From the NCBI RefSeq assembly GCF_001939045.1, contig NZ_MKIM01000022.1:124001-188000 (forward strand): a stretch of 64,000 nucleotides of DNA, in the 5' to 3' direction. Source of the DNA: Rhizobium oryziradicis. GTDB taxonomy: Bacteria > Pseudomonadota > Alphaproteobacteria > Rhizobiales > Rhizobiaceae. Shown one piece after another: positions 36,033 through 44,369 of the stretch (positions are counted from its first letter, which is position 1; every line of letters starts with the position of its first letter). Below the pieces are notes generated by a model that saw only the letters and a program-made list of their open reading frames with translations, was not told where the DNA came from and did no database searches. A program made the position numbers and the translations under genes.

Positions 36033-37256
36033 ATGAAAACTGCCTTTGCTGTGATTGGTGCCAATTGGGGAGACGAAGGAAAAGGACTGGCTGTTGATGC
36101 GCGCGCCAGCGCATTGATCCAAAACGGTCATGCTGTCACCGTTGTTCGAAGCAATGGTGGCGCGCAGGCAGGGCATAGTGTGGTGTGTCCAAACCATGGA
36201 AGACATGTTTTTCATCACATTGGGGCTGGAACACTGGCGGGCGCTGCGACACACCTTTCCCAGTTCTTTGTCGCACATCCAATGATGTTGGCCGATGAGC
36301 TTTCGCGGATCCAATCCCTTGGTGCGCCGCGTCCGCCTATGACCATTGATCCCCGTGCGCCGATAACCTCTCCTTGGGATATGGCCATAAATCAGGCTCT
36401 CGAGATTGCGCGCGGCGACAAGAAACATGGATCCACCGGTCTTGGTTTTGGCGAAACAATCGAGCGGATGGAAAAAGGTCCTGCGCTTGTGGCGCAAGAC
36501 CTTTACACTCGTGGCCTTGCTGAAAAGCTGGATACAATCCGCCGCGATTGGCTTCCCTTGCGTAAAGCACAACTGGGATTGATTGCAGATGACTCGCCTC
36601 TGGGCGCGGTCCTCTCGGGTACCGAGGACGCGCAAGCCGTCTTCCTGCGCGATTGCGAGGCTTTTGTCAGCGCAGTAGAGTTGTTCGCCGATGGCGATCT
36701 TGCAGGCGATGAAACCATCGTTTTTGAAGGGGCGCAAGGACTACAGCTTGATATGAATTTTGGCCGGATGCCCCATGTCACCCGATCCAGAACCGGCCTT
36801 GCCAACATGATACGCATTGCCAAAGAGTGTGGCATCACCAGCATTCACACAAGCTATATGACGCGCGCTTATGCGACGCGTCATGGTGCCGGGCCATTGC
36901 CGCACGAGGCTGACACGCCAAATGCGCTTCCGTGGCTGACAATGGAAGATAGAACCAATGCGCCCAATCCATGGCAAGGCACCTTGCGCTTGGCACCACT
37001 TGATTTGGACGCGCTGAACCGCGCAATCAACGCAGATTTACAAGAGCAGACGTGGTCCGACATTTCAATTGATCCTCACATAGGCATAACATGCCTTGAT
37101 CAAATCAATGAGGCCGCCCCCCTGATTGCCGGTGGCCAAACGCTGCATTTTACGGCCAAAGACATCCCACTTGCCATAGGCAAACATGTGGGCCTGAAAG
37201 TCGCGATGCAATCCTGGGGAGATTGCCGTAACAAGGTGATCATGTCGGAAAATTAG
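36033..37256 (+). CDS. Divergent adenylosuccinate synthetase (PurA) paralogue
   Basis: The 407-residue protein keeps the PurA frame: VIGANWGDEGKG (P-loop, residue 6), GSTGLGFGETIER (near 130), IVFEGAQGLQLDMNFG (near 230), and TRHGAGPLPHEAD (near 287). Two key parts differ. Escherichia coli PurA has GGHNAGH with catalytic His41; here it is GGAQAGH. The aspartate-binding loop TGRRRRTGW is replaced by TNAPNPWQGTLR. It therefore probably does not make adenylosuccinate, but may couple a nucleotide to another partner. The start at 36033 (MKTAFAV) follows AAGGA; an upstream TTG is rejected. It overlaps the converging LacI gene by 17 bases. Housekeeping purA should lie elsewhere. Confidence 0.8.
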   Translation: MKTAFAVIGANWGDEGKGLAVDARASALIQNGHAVTVVRSNGGAQAGHSVVCPNHGRHVFHHIGAGTLAGAATHLSQFFVAHPMMLADELSRIQSLGAPRPPMTIDPRAPITSPWDMAINQALEIARGDKKHGSTGLGFGETIERMEKGPALVAQDLYTRGLAEKLDTIRRDWLPLRKAQLGLIADDSPLGAVLSGTEDAQAVFLRDCEAFVSAVELFADGDLAGDETIVFEGAQGLQLDMNFGRMPHVTRSRTGLANMIRIAKECGITSIHTSYMTRAYATRHGAGPLPHEADTPNALPWLTMEDRTNAPNPWQGTLRLAPLDLDALNRAINADLQEQTWSDISIDPHIGITCLDQINEAAPLIAGGQTLHFTAKDIPLAIGKHVGLKVAMQSWGDCRNKVIMSEN

Positions 37257-38286
37257 ATCGCTTTGACAACCGGTTCCCACTTTTCGGACCAAAGCTTTCG
37301 TTGCCGATATCGCGCACCGTGCCGCCGATGCGCAAACTGTGCGGCACATTCAAATGGCGTGGCGTGCTGCCATTTTCGGTCATATCGATCAGCAGCGAGG
37401 CGGCAGCGGCCCCCATGCTGGCATCGGCCATTTCAATGGTGGTCAGCGGGGGATCAATCAAGCGCCCAAGCGAAATGCCATCAAAACCGGCAACAGAGAT
37501 ATCGGCTGGAACAGTCAATCCCTCGCGGCGCAAAGCGCCGATCACGCCAAAAGCCAGCAAATCATTGGAGGCAATAATGGCGGTTGGTTTGAACAGTTTG
37601 AGAGATTGACCCAGATCCAGCTCATCATAACCATTGAGAAAACCGACTTCCAACGCCGGATTCGGCACCAGACCACGTTGTTTCATCGCCGCACAATAGC
37701 CGTCATAGCGCAACTTGGCGCGATCAGACGCGGCAAAAGCCCCCGACACAAAGAGAATGCGGGTGTGATGGTGATCCAGCATATGCGTGCATAGCTCTCG
37801 CCCCGCCAAAAAATTATCCGCCGCCACTGACGCCGGAAACCGCGCGGTTGGCAGATTATGCAGAAGGACTGTCGGCGGCAAGGCTTTCGGCAGGTTGGCA
37901 CCATTGGCTTGCGGATCGCAAAGCGTCATGATCAAGCCCACCGGGCGTTCGGACACCAGATCCACAATGGCCTCTGCCTCGCGCACCAGATCGTAATCCG
38001 ATTGGGCAATGATAACCCCATGACCCGACACGCGGGCACGTTTTTGGATATTGGACAGGGAGGCTGCAAAAACAGGGTTGGTAATGCTGGGAATCAGCAC
38101 GCCAATCATCGGTTTATGGCGCATCCGCTGCACGGCTGCGGGGTTGGCATCAGGCCGATAGCCCAGCTCCAAAGCTGCTTTTTCCACCCGCCGCGCCATG
38201 CGCTCGCTCACCGGTCCGCTTTTGTTGAGCGCCCGCGAGACCGTGGCGGCCGAGCAGCCAGCCTTCAACGCGATTTGTTGCAGCAT
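37240..38286 (-). CDS. LacI-family transcriptional regulator
   Basis: The 348-residue protein has the LacI headpiece (IALKAGCSAATVSRALNKSG). The hinge and periplasmic-binding-like core follow (IGVLIPSITNPVFAASLSNI), with VAADNFLAGRELCTHML and IIASNDLLAFGVIGALRREG. The last residues (FGPKSGNRLSKRSNFPT) are encoded by a second copy of the rhizobial repeat and look like a late addition. It is convergent with the PurA-like gene. Its regulon is not evident; no sugar operon adjoins it. Confidence 0.88.
   Translation of the reverse strand: MLQQIALKAGCSAATVSRALNKSGPVSERMARRVEKAALELGYRPDANPAAVQRMRHKPMIGVLIPSITNPVFAASLSNIQKRARVSGHGVIIAQSDYDLVREAEAIVDLVSERPVGLIMTLCDPQANGANLPKALPPTVLLHNLPTARFPASVAADNFLAGRELCTHMLDHHHTRILFVSGAFAASDRAKLRYDGYCAAMKQRGLVPNPALEVGFLNGYDELDLGQSLKLFKPTAIIASNDLLAFGVIGALRREGLTVPADISVAGFDGISLGRLIDPPLTTIEMADASMGAAAASLLIDMTENGSTPRHLNVPHSLRIGGTVRDIGNESFGPKSGNRLSKRSNFPT
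37266..37300. repeat. Rhizobial intergenic repeat, partial copy 2
   Basis: ACAACCGGTTCCCACTTTTC followed by GGACCAAAGCT shares the 20-base block CCACTTTTCGGACCAAAGCT with copy 1, about 1.3 kb away. It lies inside the 3' end of the LacI gene, just after the PurA-like stop. Confidence 0.7.
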
Positions 38287-38386
38287 TTGTCATCACCGTT
38301 TCAGAAAAGTGAAAGCGGCCACCCACCAGCCAGCTTGAACGGTAGAAATAGGGGCAAGCTGTGACAGTTTTTTAACGCATGCTTAC

Positions 38387-38824
38387 TCACACACTGCTGA
38401 GCAGCAGGCTGGTTTCGCTATTGGCCACGCCATCAATCATCCGCACCTCGCGCAGCACCCGATCAAAGTCTGGCAGGCTGGCAACGCGGATATTGGCCAC
38501 CAGATCCCAATTGCCATTGGTGGTGTGCAGCGCGTAAATTTCGGGTAAGCCTTTGAGCTTGCGAATGACCTGGGTTGTCGATTTTCCCGTCACCTCAATC
38601 ATCATCACCGCCTGCACGGTATCATGTTCATAATCCTGGCGAACCCGCACGGTAAAGCCCATCACCGTGCCAGTTTCCAGCAAGCGCTCCAGTCGCTTTT
38701 GCACCGTGCCACGCGCCACGCCAAGCGTATCCGACAGGGTGGAGAGCGAGGCACGCCCATCGGTGCGCAAGTGGGCAATGATGCGCCGATCAAGACTGTC
38801 TGGAGTATAATCCGCTGCCGCCAT
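38387..38824 (-). CDS. Lrp/AsnC-family regulator
   Basis: The 145-residue protein has an N-terminal helix-turn-helix (LDRRIIAHLRTDGRASLSTL, then SDTLGVARGTVQKRLERL) and a C-terminal RAM domain (YALHTTNGNWDLVANIRV). It is divergent from the ornithine cyclodeaminase gene. It most likely controls that gene in response to an amino acid such as ornithine or arginine; this is from arrangement. Confidence 0.9.
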   Translation of the reverse strand: MAAADYTPDSLDRRIIAHLRTDGRASLSTLSDTLGVARGTVQKRLERLLETGTVMGFTVRVRQDYEHDTVQAVMMIEVTGKSTTQVIRKLKGLPEIYALHTTNGNWDLVANIRVASLPDFDRVLREVRMIDGVANSETSLLLSSV

Positions 38825-38838
38825 CTCTCATCCTACCT

Positions 38839-38851
38839 TATCATTTTGATA
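38839..38851. promoter_or_regulatory. Candidate Lrp-type operator
   Basis: TATCA-TTT-TGATA is an inverted repeat 15 bases before the regulator start, in the AT-rich divergent promoter region shared with the cyclodeaminase gene. Confidence 0.3.
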
Positions 38852-38966
38852 TATTGACTGATCATTCTGCGCAATTTAGCGGGTATTTTGCTTTGAAAAC
38901 AGCCTTTCGGGTGGATATTTCTGTCTGCTAATCTGTTTGTCACAGCATTGGCAAGAGGAGATGACC

Positions 38967-40016
38967 ATGCCCACCACCGCCCCCTCGCAAAAAGCCTTCA
39001 TTCCCTTTGTCAGTGTCGAAAACATGATGCGGCTTGTGCATCATATCGGTATTGAGCCAATGCTGGAGCAGCTCACCGATGCCATTGAAGCGGATTTTCG
39101 CCGCTGGCCCTCATTTGATAAAGTGCCGCGCGTTCCCTCCCATTCGCTGGAAGGGGTAATTGAGCTGATGCCGACATCAGACGGTGAGATTTACGGCTTC
39201 AAATATGTCAACGGCCACCCTCAGAACACCGCCCAAGGCCTGCAAACCGTGACGGCTTTTGGCCTTTTGGCGCAGGTTTCCAATGGCTATCCGGTGCTTT
39301 TATCAGAAATGACCATGTTGACCGCCCTGCGCACTGCGGCAACCTCGGCCCTTGCGGCCCGCTATCTCGCCCCCCAAAATGCAAAAACCATGGCTTTGAT
39401 TGGCAATGGTGCGCAAGCCGAATTTCAGGCGCTGGCCATGCGCGCTGTTATCGGCATTGAGCATGTCAAACTCTTTGACATCGACCCGAAAGCCACTGAA
39501 AAGGTCCGCCGCAACCTTGAGCCGATGGGCCTGGCCATCACCGCCTGCTCATCGGCCCAAGCCGCCATTGAGGGGGCCGACATCATCACCACCTGCACGG
39601 CCGACAAGCAATATGCCACGATTTTGACCGATAACATGGTGGGGGCCGGTGTGCATATCAATGCCATTGGTGGCGACTGCCCCGGCAAGACCGAATTGCA
39701 CCCTGACATTCTGAAGAGGGCCGACACGTTTGTGGAATATCCGCCGCAAACCCGCATTGAGGGCGAGATCCAGCAGATGGAGCCGAATTATCCGGTGACC
39801 GAACTGTGGCAGGTGATCAATGGAGAGGCCAAGGGCCGGAAAGATGCCAGCCAGATCACATTGTTTGACAGCGTGGGCTTTGCCATCGAAGATTTCTCGG
39901 CGCTGCGCTATATCCGCGCCAAAATCAAAGGCACGGATTTCTATCAGGAACTGGACATGATTGCCGACCCCGATGATCCGCGCGATCTGTTTGGCATGCT
40001 GCAACGCTCAAAATAA
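38967..40016 (+). CDS. ocd: Ornithine cyclodeaminase family protein
   Basis: The 349-residue enzyme of the ornithine cyclodeaminase/mu-crystallin family converts ornithine to proline and ammonia with NAD. Visible blocks are YGFKYVNGHPQNTAQGLQTV near residue 72, SEMTMLTALRTAATSALAAR (near 113), the NAD-binding IGNGAQAEFQALAM, and DCPGKTELHPDIL near 235. The length and the ending DPRDLFGML fit the classical Agrobacterium-type enzyme. AGAGGAG favours this ATG over one two codons upstream. It is monocistronic and its end overlaps the converging glycosyltransferase gene by nine bases. Confidence 0.9.
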   Translation: MPTTAPSQKAFIPFVSVENMMRLVHHIGIEPMLEQLTDAIEADFRRWPSFDKVPRVPSHSLEGVIELMPTSDGEIYGFKYVNGHPQNTAQGLQTVTAFGLLAQVSNGYPVLLSEMTMLTALRTAATSALAARYLAPQNAKTMALIGNGAQAEFQALAMRAVIGIEHVKLFDIDPKATEKVRRNLEPMGLAITACSSAQAAIEGADIITTCTADKQYATILTDNMVGAGVHINAIGGDCPGKTELHPDILKRADTFVEYPPQTRIEGEIQQMEPNYPVTELWQVINGEAKGRKDASQITLFDSVGFAIEDFSALRYIRAKIKGTDFYQELDMIADPDDPRDLFGMLQRSK

Positions 40017-41192
40017 GCCCGGCTTTTCAGCAAGCTCAGCAAGATGCCGGGCAAAATGGCATACATCTGTTTGTGGCAAAAAGCCAAGGGCAGCATGGCG
40101 CGCTGCATGCGCGCTGGCGCGGTAGAACTGCGGATCGCTTAGCAAACGAGACAGCGCAGCCCGCCAAGGTGCTGTATCTTGCGCAAGCACACGCACCTGC
40201 CCGCCGCTCTGCTCGATCGGGCAAACAGGAAGAATGAAATCCACACCCAGCATGGCTTCTGTTTGCCCACCCAATCCGCCAGCCAGCACCGGAATACCCC
40301 GCAACATGGCATCAACCGCGACATAGCCAAATGTTTCTGGCACCAGCGATGGGGCCAGAACAATGCGGGCATCTTGCAAAACCGTGTCAATCTCATCGGC
40401 CGCTTCCAGCAGCGTCACGTTGGCGCGCGCCCGTAATACCTCGATAACAGCATCATCCGCGCCCCAGGTTGGCACGGCTGCAAAGGCCGTATCGGCAAAA
40501 TGATCGACCAGATCCAGAAAGATCGGCAGGCCTTTCAAAACACAAGGGTTGATCATGGTGACATAGCCACCGTCCGGCCTGCCGCGCACCGCAAAGGGCG
40601 CGGCCCCAAACACTGGAAAACGGAGCAATGTTGCCTCCAGCCCGCCAAATTGGCGCACGTATTGGCGGCTATAATCGCTCACCACCACAATATCACGCGC
40701 TTTTCGCATGCGCGCATGTTGCTCCGGGTTGAGTGCACGCGACTCAGGCCCGAACGGCAAATGAAAATGGGTGTGAACCACCACAATGGTCCGTTCAGCG
40801 GCAAAGCTCAGGGCAGCTTGCAAAAAGATGGCGCGGTGGTCATCCGACACCAAAATCCAATCGGGGCGCTTACGCTGAATAAATGCCTCCAGCTCTGCTG
40901 CCGCATTGGGCGCTGCGGTGTCCATCGCCAGTACCTGCACACCCTCATGGCCGTAATGCTGCTGTCCACGTTCATCTTCGCGCACAATGGCACCGCGCGC
41001 CGCCAAGGCTTCGGGCAAAAACACCGCCGGGTTATGCTGGGCTGGCCCCGGCAAGCGCGCAACAACCCGGCAATCAAACCCAAGCTTGGCAAGTTCCCGC
41101 ATCAACAGACGATTGGCTTTATTGCCGCCGCCAAAAGAGGGCAGGTAAACGGCATCTTGCAAGAGAAGTACTTTGGTTTTCATGCCCGCCAT
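40008..41192 (-). CDS. GT-B glycosyltransferase (GT4-like)
   Basis: The 394-residue protein has the GT-B layout. The N-terminal half starts KVLLLQDAVYLPSFGGGNKA. The C-terminal half has VTMINPCVLKGLPIFLDL near residue 215 and the donor-site block SLVPETFGYVAVDAMLRG near 305. The usual second Glu of the EX7E motif is Asp here. There is no membrane segment. The start may be this ATG (MAGMK) or three codons later. It stands at the left end of the riboflavin-like gene island, divergent from the unknown 409-residue protein, and may glycosylate the product. That link is inferred from position. Confidence 0.8.
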   Translation of the reverse strand: MAGMKTKVLLLQDAVYLPSFGGGNKANRLLMRELAKLGFDCRVVARLPGPAQHNPAVFLPEALAARGAIVREDERGQQHYGHEGVQVLAMDTAAPNAAAELEAFIQRKRPDWILVSDDHRAIFLQAALSFAAERTIVVVHTHFHLPFGPESRALNPEQHARMRKARDIVVVSDYSRQYVRQFGGLEATLLRFPVFGAAPFAVRGRPDGGYVTMINPCVLKGLPIFLDLVDHFADTAFAAVPTWGADDAVIEVLRARANVTLLEAADEIDTVLQDARIVLAPSLVPETFGYVAVDAMLRGIPVLAGGLGGQTEAMLGVDFILPVCPIEQSGGQVRVLAQDTAPWRAALSRLLSDPQFYRASAHAARHAALGFLPQTDVCHFARHLAELAEKPGLF

Positions 41193-41277
41193 TAAGCGGC
41201 GCAGATAGGGTTTTGTCAAAATCTATTTCTCGTATAAAGAGTAAAAATTACAAATTAGCGTTTAAATTTAAAGCCCA

Positions 41278-42507
41278 ATGGAGAGCCCTGTGGATGATAT
41301 TGCGTGTGGCCTGATCATTCCCCACGTCTTGCATGATAACAGCGACCGCGCCCGCGCGTTGACTGTATCATGGCTGCGGTGGAATTATTTTGGCGATATT
41401 TTTGAAGACAGCAGCTTGGACAATCTGCTTTTGCGGGCTCTCTCTACCGGCTGCCGCTATTGTCTCATTCAAGGCTACGGCCATATTTTGACCGAGCACG
41501 CAGGCCCCAATGGCGGCAAAGCCATCAGCGCTTTTGATGCCTTGCGGCTATGGGCCAAAGAACGCAGGTTTATCTTTGCCGGTGTGGCAGACCGCTGCGT
41601 TTTTGTGGATCTTGAAGCTTGGCAGCACCATGGCCAGCCCAAGCTGGAGCCCGCCAACCTTGTGCCGTTCGGACCGGAGCTTGCCGGCCATATGCTGGAT
41701 CTTCAGCCGGACCTCAGCAGGGCTTCAGATTTCTTTGCCTTCCTCAAGGACATGAGCGAAAAGGCAGGACGCGGCGTTTTTGTGCTCAACTACGAATCCT
41801 ACGACGATATCGAGGTGCCAGCAGAGACCTTCCAGCGTCCGCTTTCCACCCTTTATTGCGTGGCAGCAGGGCTCAAGCCCAACCGGATTTTTCACACCCA
41901 TGGCATCACCGAAAACAGTACTGTGGTGTTCTTTGATTATAGCCAGCACGCGCTGGATTTTCGCCGCCGCCTGGATGAGGAATGGGATGGCGAAGATTAT
42001 CCGGCCTATCTGCGAGGCGCGTTCACGCACACGCACAACACCCATTACTATCTTTGGCCCGGTGCCAAGCTGGATGCGATGGATTGGCAAGAACTGGAAC
42101 GTCTGTGGGAATTGGAGCTGACCCGCTGGGGTGGCGCGGATGCCTTCAAAACCCATTGGCGGAGCTATCAAAACATCAAGAAAGACTATCTGCTCTGCAA
42201 CATTCTGAAGCCTCAGCCGTTGCTGGAGCGCATTCAGCCTGAAGAAGGCTCTGCGATTTGGTGGAGCAATGCCTTTTGCACCATTTACAGCGCCACCCAC
42301 CACAGCCTTGAAGAAAAGCGGAGCTTTTACGAAAGCTGGATCAATGCCTTGGCCGACAAGGCACCAATGCTGTTTCACTATGGATCAGACCACAGCAATT
42401 GCAGCGTCAATGGCATGAATGCCAGCGCCTATCGCGAGGCCTATTTTGCCCGTGGCGGCGATCCACTGATGTCACGAAAGCTGCATCGCCTAGCACTTCG
42501 GTTTTAA
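41278..42507 (+). CDS. Unknown 409-residue cytoplasmic protein
   Basis: I do not recognise this protein. It starts MESPVDDIACGLIIPHVLHD and is rich in W, Y and H. Motif-like stretches are CRYCLIQGYGHILTE (near residue 63), FVLNYESYDDIEVPAE (near 168), GAFTHTHNTHYYLWPG (near 242), and LFHYGSDHSNCSVNGMNA (near 362). Several His, Asp and Cys in these parts could bind a metal. No signal peptide or membrane segment is seen. Codon use is like its neighbours. It is divergent from the glycosyltransferase, with an AT-rich gap of 85 bases, and ends at a strong terminator. It might belong to the metabolite island or be an independent gene. Confidence 0.75.
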   Translation: MESPVDDIACGLIIPHVLHDNSDRARALTVSWLRWNYFGDIFEDSSLDNLLLRALSTGCRYCLIQGYGHILTEHAGPNGGKAISAFDALRLWAKERRFIFAGVADRCVFVDLEAWQHHGQPKLEPANLVPFGPELAGHMLDLQPDLSRASDFFAFLKDMSEKAGRGVFVLNYESYDDIEVPAETFQRPLSTLYCVAAGLKPNRIFHTHGITENSTVVFFDYSQHALDFRRRLDEEWDGEDYPAYLRGAFTHTHNTHYYLWPGAKLDAMDWQELERLWELELTRWGGADAFKTHWRSYQNIKKDYLLCNILKPQPLLERIQPEEGSAIWWSNAFCTIYSATHHSLEEKRSFYESWINALADKAPMLFHYGSDHSNCSVNGMNASAYREAYFARGGDPLMSRKLHRLALRF

Positions 42508-42533
42508 AAATGCGCTTCGGTTTTAAAATGCCA

Positions 42534-42560
42534 AAGGGGCAGTGCCGGTCACTGCCCCTT
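42534..42560. terminator. Bidirectional terminator
   Basis: AAGGGGCAGTG and CACTGCCCCTT form a perfect 11-base stem with a five-base loop. It lies between the converging unknown gene and the haem-motif gene, with A/T-rich flanks on both sides. Confidence 0.85.
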
Positions 42561-42590
42561 CAAAATTCACATCATTTCAAGGCGATACAC

Positions 42591-44279
42591 TTACTTATCC
42601 GGAAAGATGTGGCTGACGCTGGTTCCATTCGGATAGTTGGTGCCGCTGCCATAGAGACCATGGCAGGTGAAGCAATTGGTGGTTGGCTGGCTGGCGCTGG
42701 CCTGCGTCAAACTGCCAAGGCTGTATTGCTCAAACGTTTCCATGGTGCTGTTGGCCAAAAACTGTGTGCCCTTTTCGACATATCCGGGTTTGAAGGGAAT
42801 AGGCCCCTTGGCCCAGATCGAGCCACCCTGGAAATAATTGGCATAAACCGGACCACCCGCACTGACCAATTGCGGCGCAAGCGATGCCTGTACCGACATC
42901 AGCAGCGTGTTGTTGACCACAGCGAAATCGCTGACCTTTGGCGTTGTTGATTGGAGGTTGCCCCAAGGGTTGAGCCGAACAACACTGGTGGGCGTCAACT
43001 GTGGCGGCGACCCTGCGGCAGGAACAGACGTGCTGGAGGTGAAGGTGATCACCATATTGCCCTTGGCATCGGAGCCAGAGGTTGCTGTCTGGGTGATCGC
43101 AGACGGTGCGACCGCAGCGCCCTTTTCACCGTTGTAAAAAATATAGTTGCTTTGGGTGCTCGTGCTCAGTGGAACCGTGGAGATGCAATCCGTTCCGCTT
43201 TTGCAGGCACTTGTGGTGATATCGTAATTGGTGTTGAGGTAATTGAAATCGGCGTCTGGCGCGTTGAATTTGGATTCAAACGTGGCCCAGACCATTTCAG
43301 GATGCCCCTGAACTGTGCCGACAACATGCATGCCCACCAGTGCCAGCGTCCTTGTCGCAGTCACCGTGCCGTCACTGGTCAATGTCACCAAACCGTTTGT
43401 GGAGCCACTTTTGAAAGCCGGAACCTCCGCTTCAATGGTTTGCAGACCCGCCTTTTGGTCTGCGGTCAGATAGGTCACGTCAACCCAGGAGCTTTTCACC
43501 TCCATGGCCAATTGCTCAGCGTCACCATAGGTCACGCCAGAGGCCGTCTCGATGTCTTTCACCTGATCCAGCGTGATTGGAAAATTCCCCGCATTGGGGT
43601 TGGTTTTGTCGTTGTAATATTTGACCTTTGCCTGATTTTGGGCAAGGCCTGCAAAAACGTCGTTCACCTGAATGGTATAATAGACAATCGGATAGGTGGC
43701 ATAACCTGCCTTATTCGGCACCGGCACCGGAGCGCCATTCAGAACCAGAACGCCACTTCCGCCCGCTTGCGCGGTTGAATCTGCTGCAGGCGTTGTCAAT
43801 GTTGCGCCCTTGAGCTTGGCCTTCACCTTTGCAACCACCTCTTCAGGCGCTTCCTTGGGCTTGTTGACACGCACCTTGAACAGTGAGTGTTTTTTGACCT
43901 TGTTGGCAGAAGCGCTGACGCCTTCGGCATTTTTGGTAAATGCAAATGTACCGTCCGGCTTTTCGGAGGCGGTGTAGAAGGTGGGCGAGAAAATCACGAG
44001 GTTGCCGGCTTTATCGTGGCTTGTCAGCCACAGAAACATCTGGGCACCCCATTGGTAAAAGTCACAATTGGTATCATCTTTAAAAGACGCACTGTTTGCC
44101 GGTTTGAAATTCAAACCGCCACTGTAGGATGTATCCTGCCATGCCTTGAACATATTCGGTGTAACAGCACATGTTGCGGCCGGTGCCGGCGGGGTCTGGG
44201 CCTGCGCCTGCTGGCCAAAAGCGGCTCCTGCCAACAGCAGGGCCAGACGACAGAGCCTGATCGGTAATTTTTGTCCCAT
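42591..44279 (-). CDS. Secreted protein with a C-terminal haem-binding CXXCH motif
   Basis: The 562-residue protein has a signal peptide (RLCRLALLLAGAAFGQQAQA, cleavage probably after AQA). Its only cytochrome c motif is CFTCH near residue 538, followed by a short tail. The long N-terminal part, with FYQWGAQMFLWLTSHDK near 75 and MVWATFESKFNAPDADFNY near 330, does not match a cytochrome that I know. It resembles periplasmic proteins annotated as cytochrome c family. GGAGAGAG precedes the ATG. It lies 90 bases after the WD40 gene on the same strand, so it may be co-transcribed. A redox step outside the cytoplasm is possible but unproven. Confidence 0.75.
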   Translation of the reverse strand: MGQKLPIRLCRLALLLAGAAFGQQAQAQTPPAPAATCAVTPNMFKAWQDTSYSGGLNFKPANSASFKDDTNCDFYQWGAQMFLWLTSHDKAGNLVIFSPTFYTASEKPDGTFAFTKNAEGVSASANKVKKHSLFKVRVNKPKEAPEEVVAKVKAKLKGATLTTPAADSTAQAGGSGVLVLNGAPVPVPNKAGYATYPIVYYTIQVNDVFAGLAQNQAKVKYYNDKTNPNAGNFPITLDQVKDIETASGVTYGDAEQLAMEVKSSWVDVTYLTADQKAGLQTIEAEVPAFKSGSTNGLVTLTSDGTVTATRTLALVGMHVVGTVQGHPEMVWATFESKFNAPDADFNYLNTNYDITTSACKSGTDCISTVPLSTSTQSNYIFYNGEKGAAVAPSAITQTATSGSDAKGNMVITFTSSTSVPAAGSPPQLTPTSVVRLNPWGNLQSTTPKVSDFAVVNNTLLMSVQASLAPQLVSAGGPVYANYFQGGSIWAKGPIPFKPGYVEKGTQFLANSTMETFEQYSLGSLTQASASQPTTNCFTCHGLYGSGTNYPNGTSVSHIFPDK

Positions 44280-44369
44280 GTCTCTCTCCAATTGTGACGA
44301 TAATGCTGAAATTTCTGCTGGCACCCCACGTGTCCAGCGCCTCCTGCTAGAGTCTTGAAACGGTGCTGC

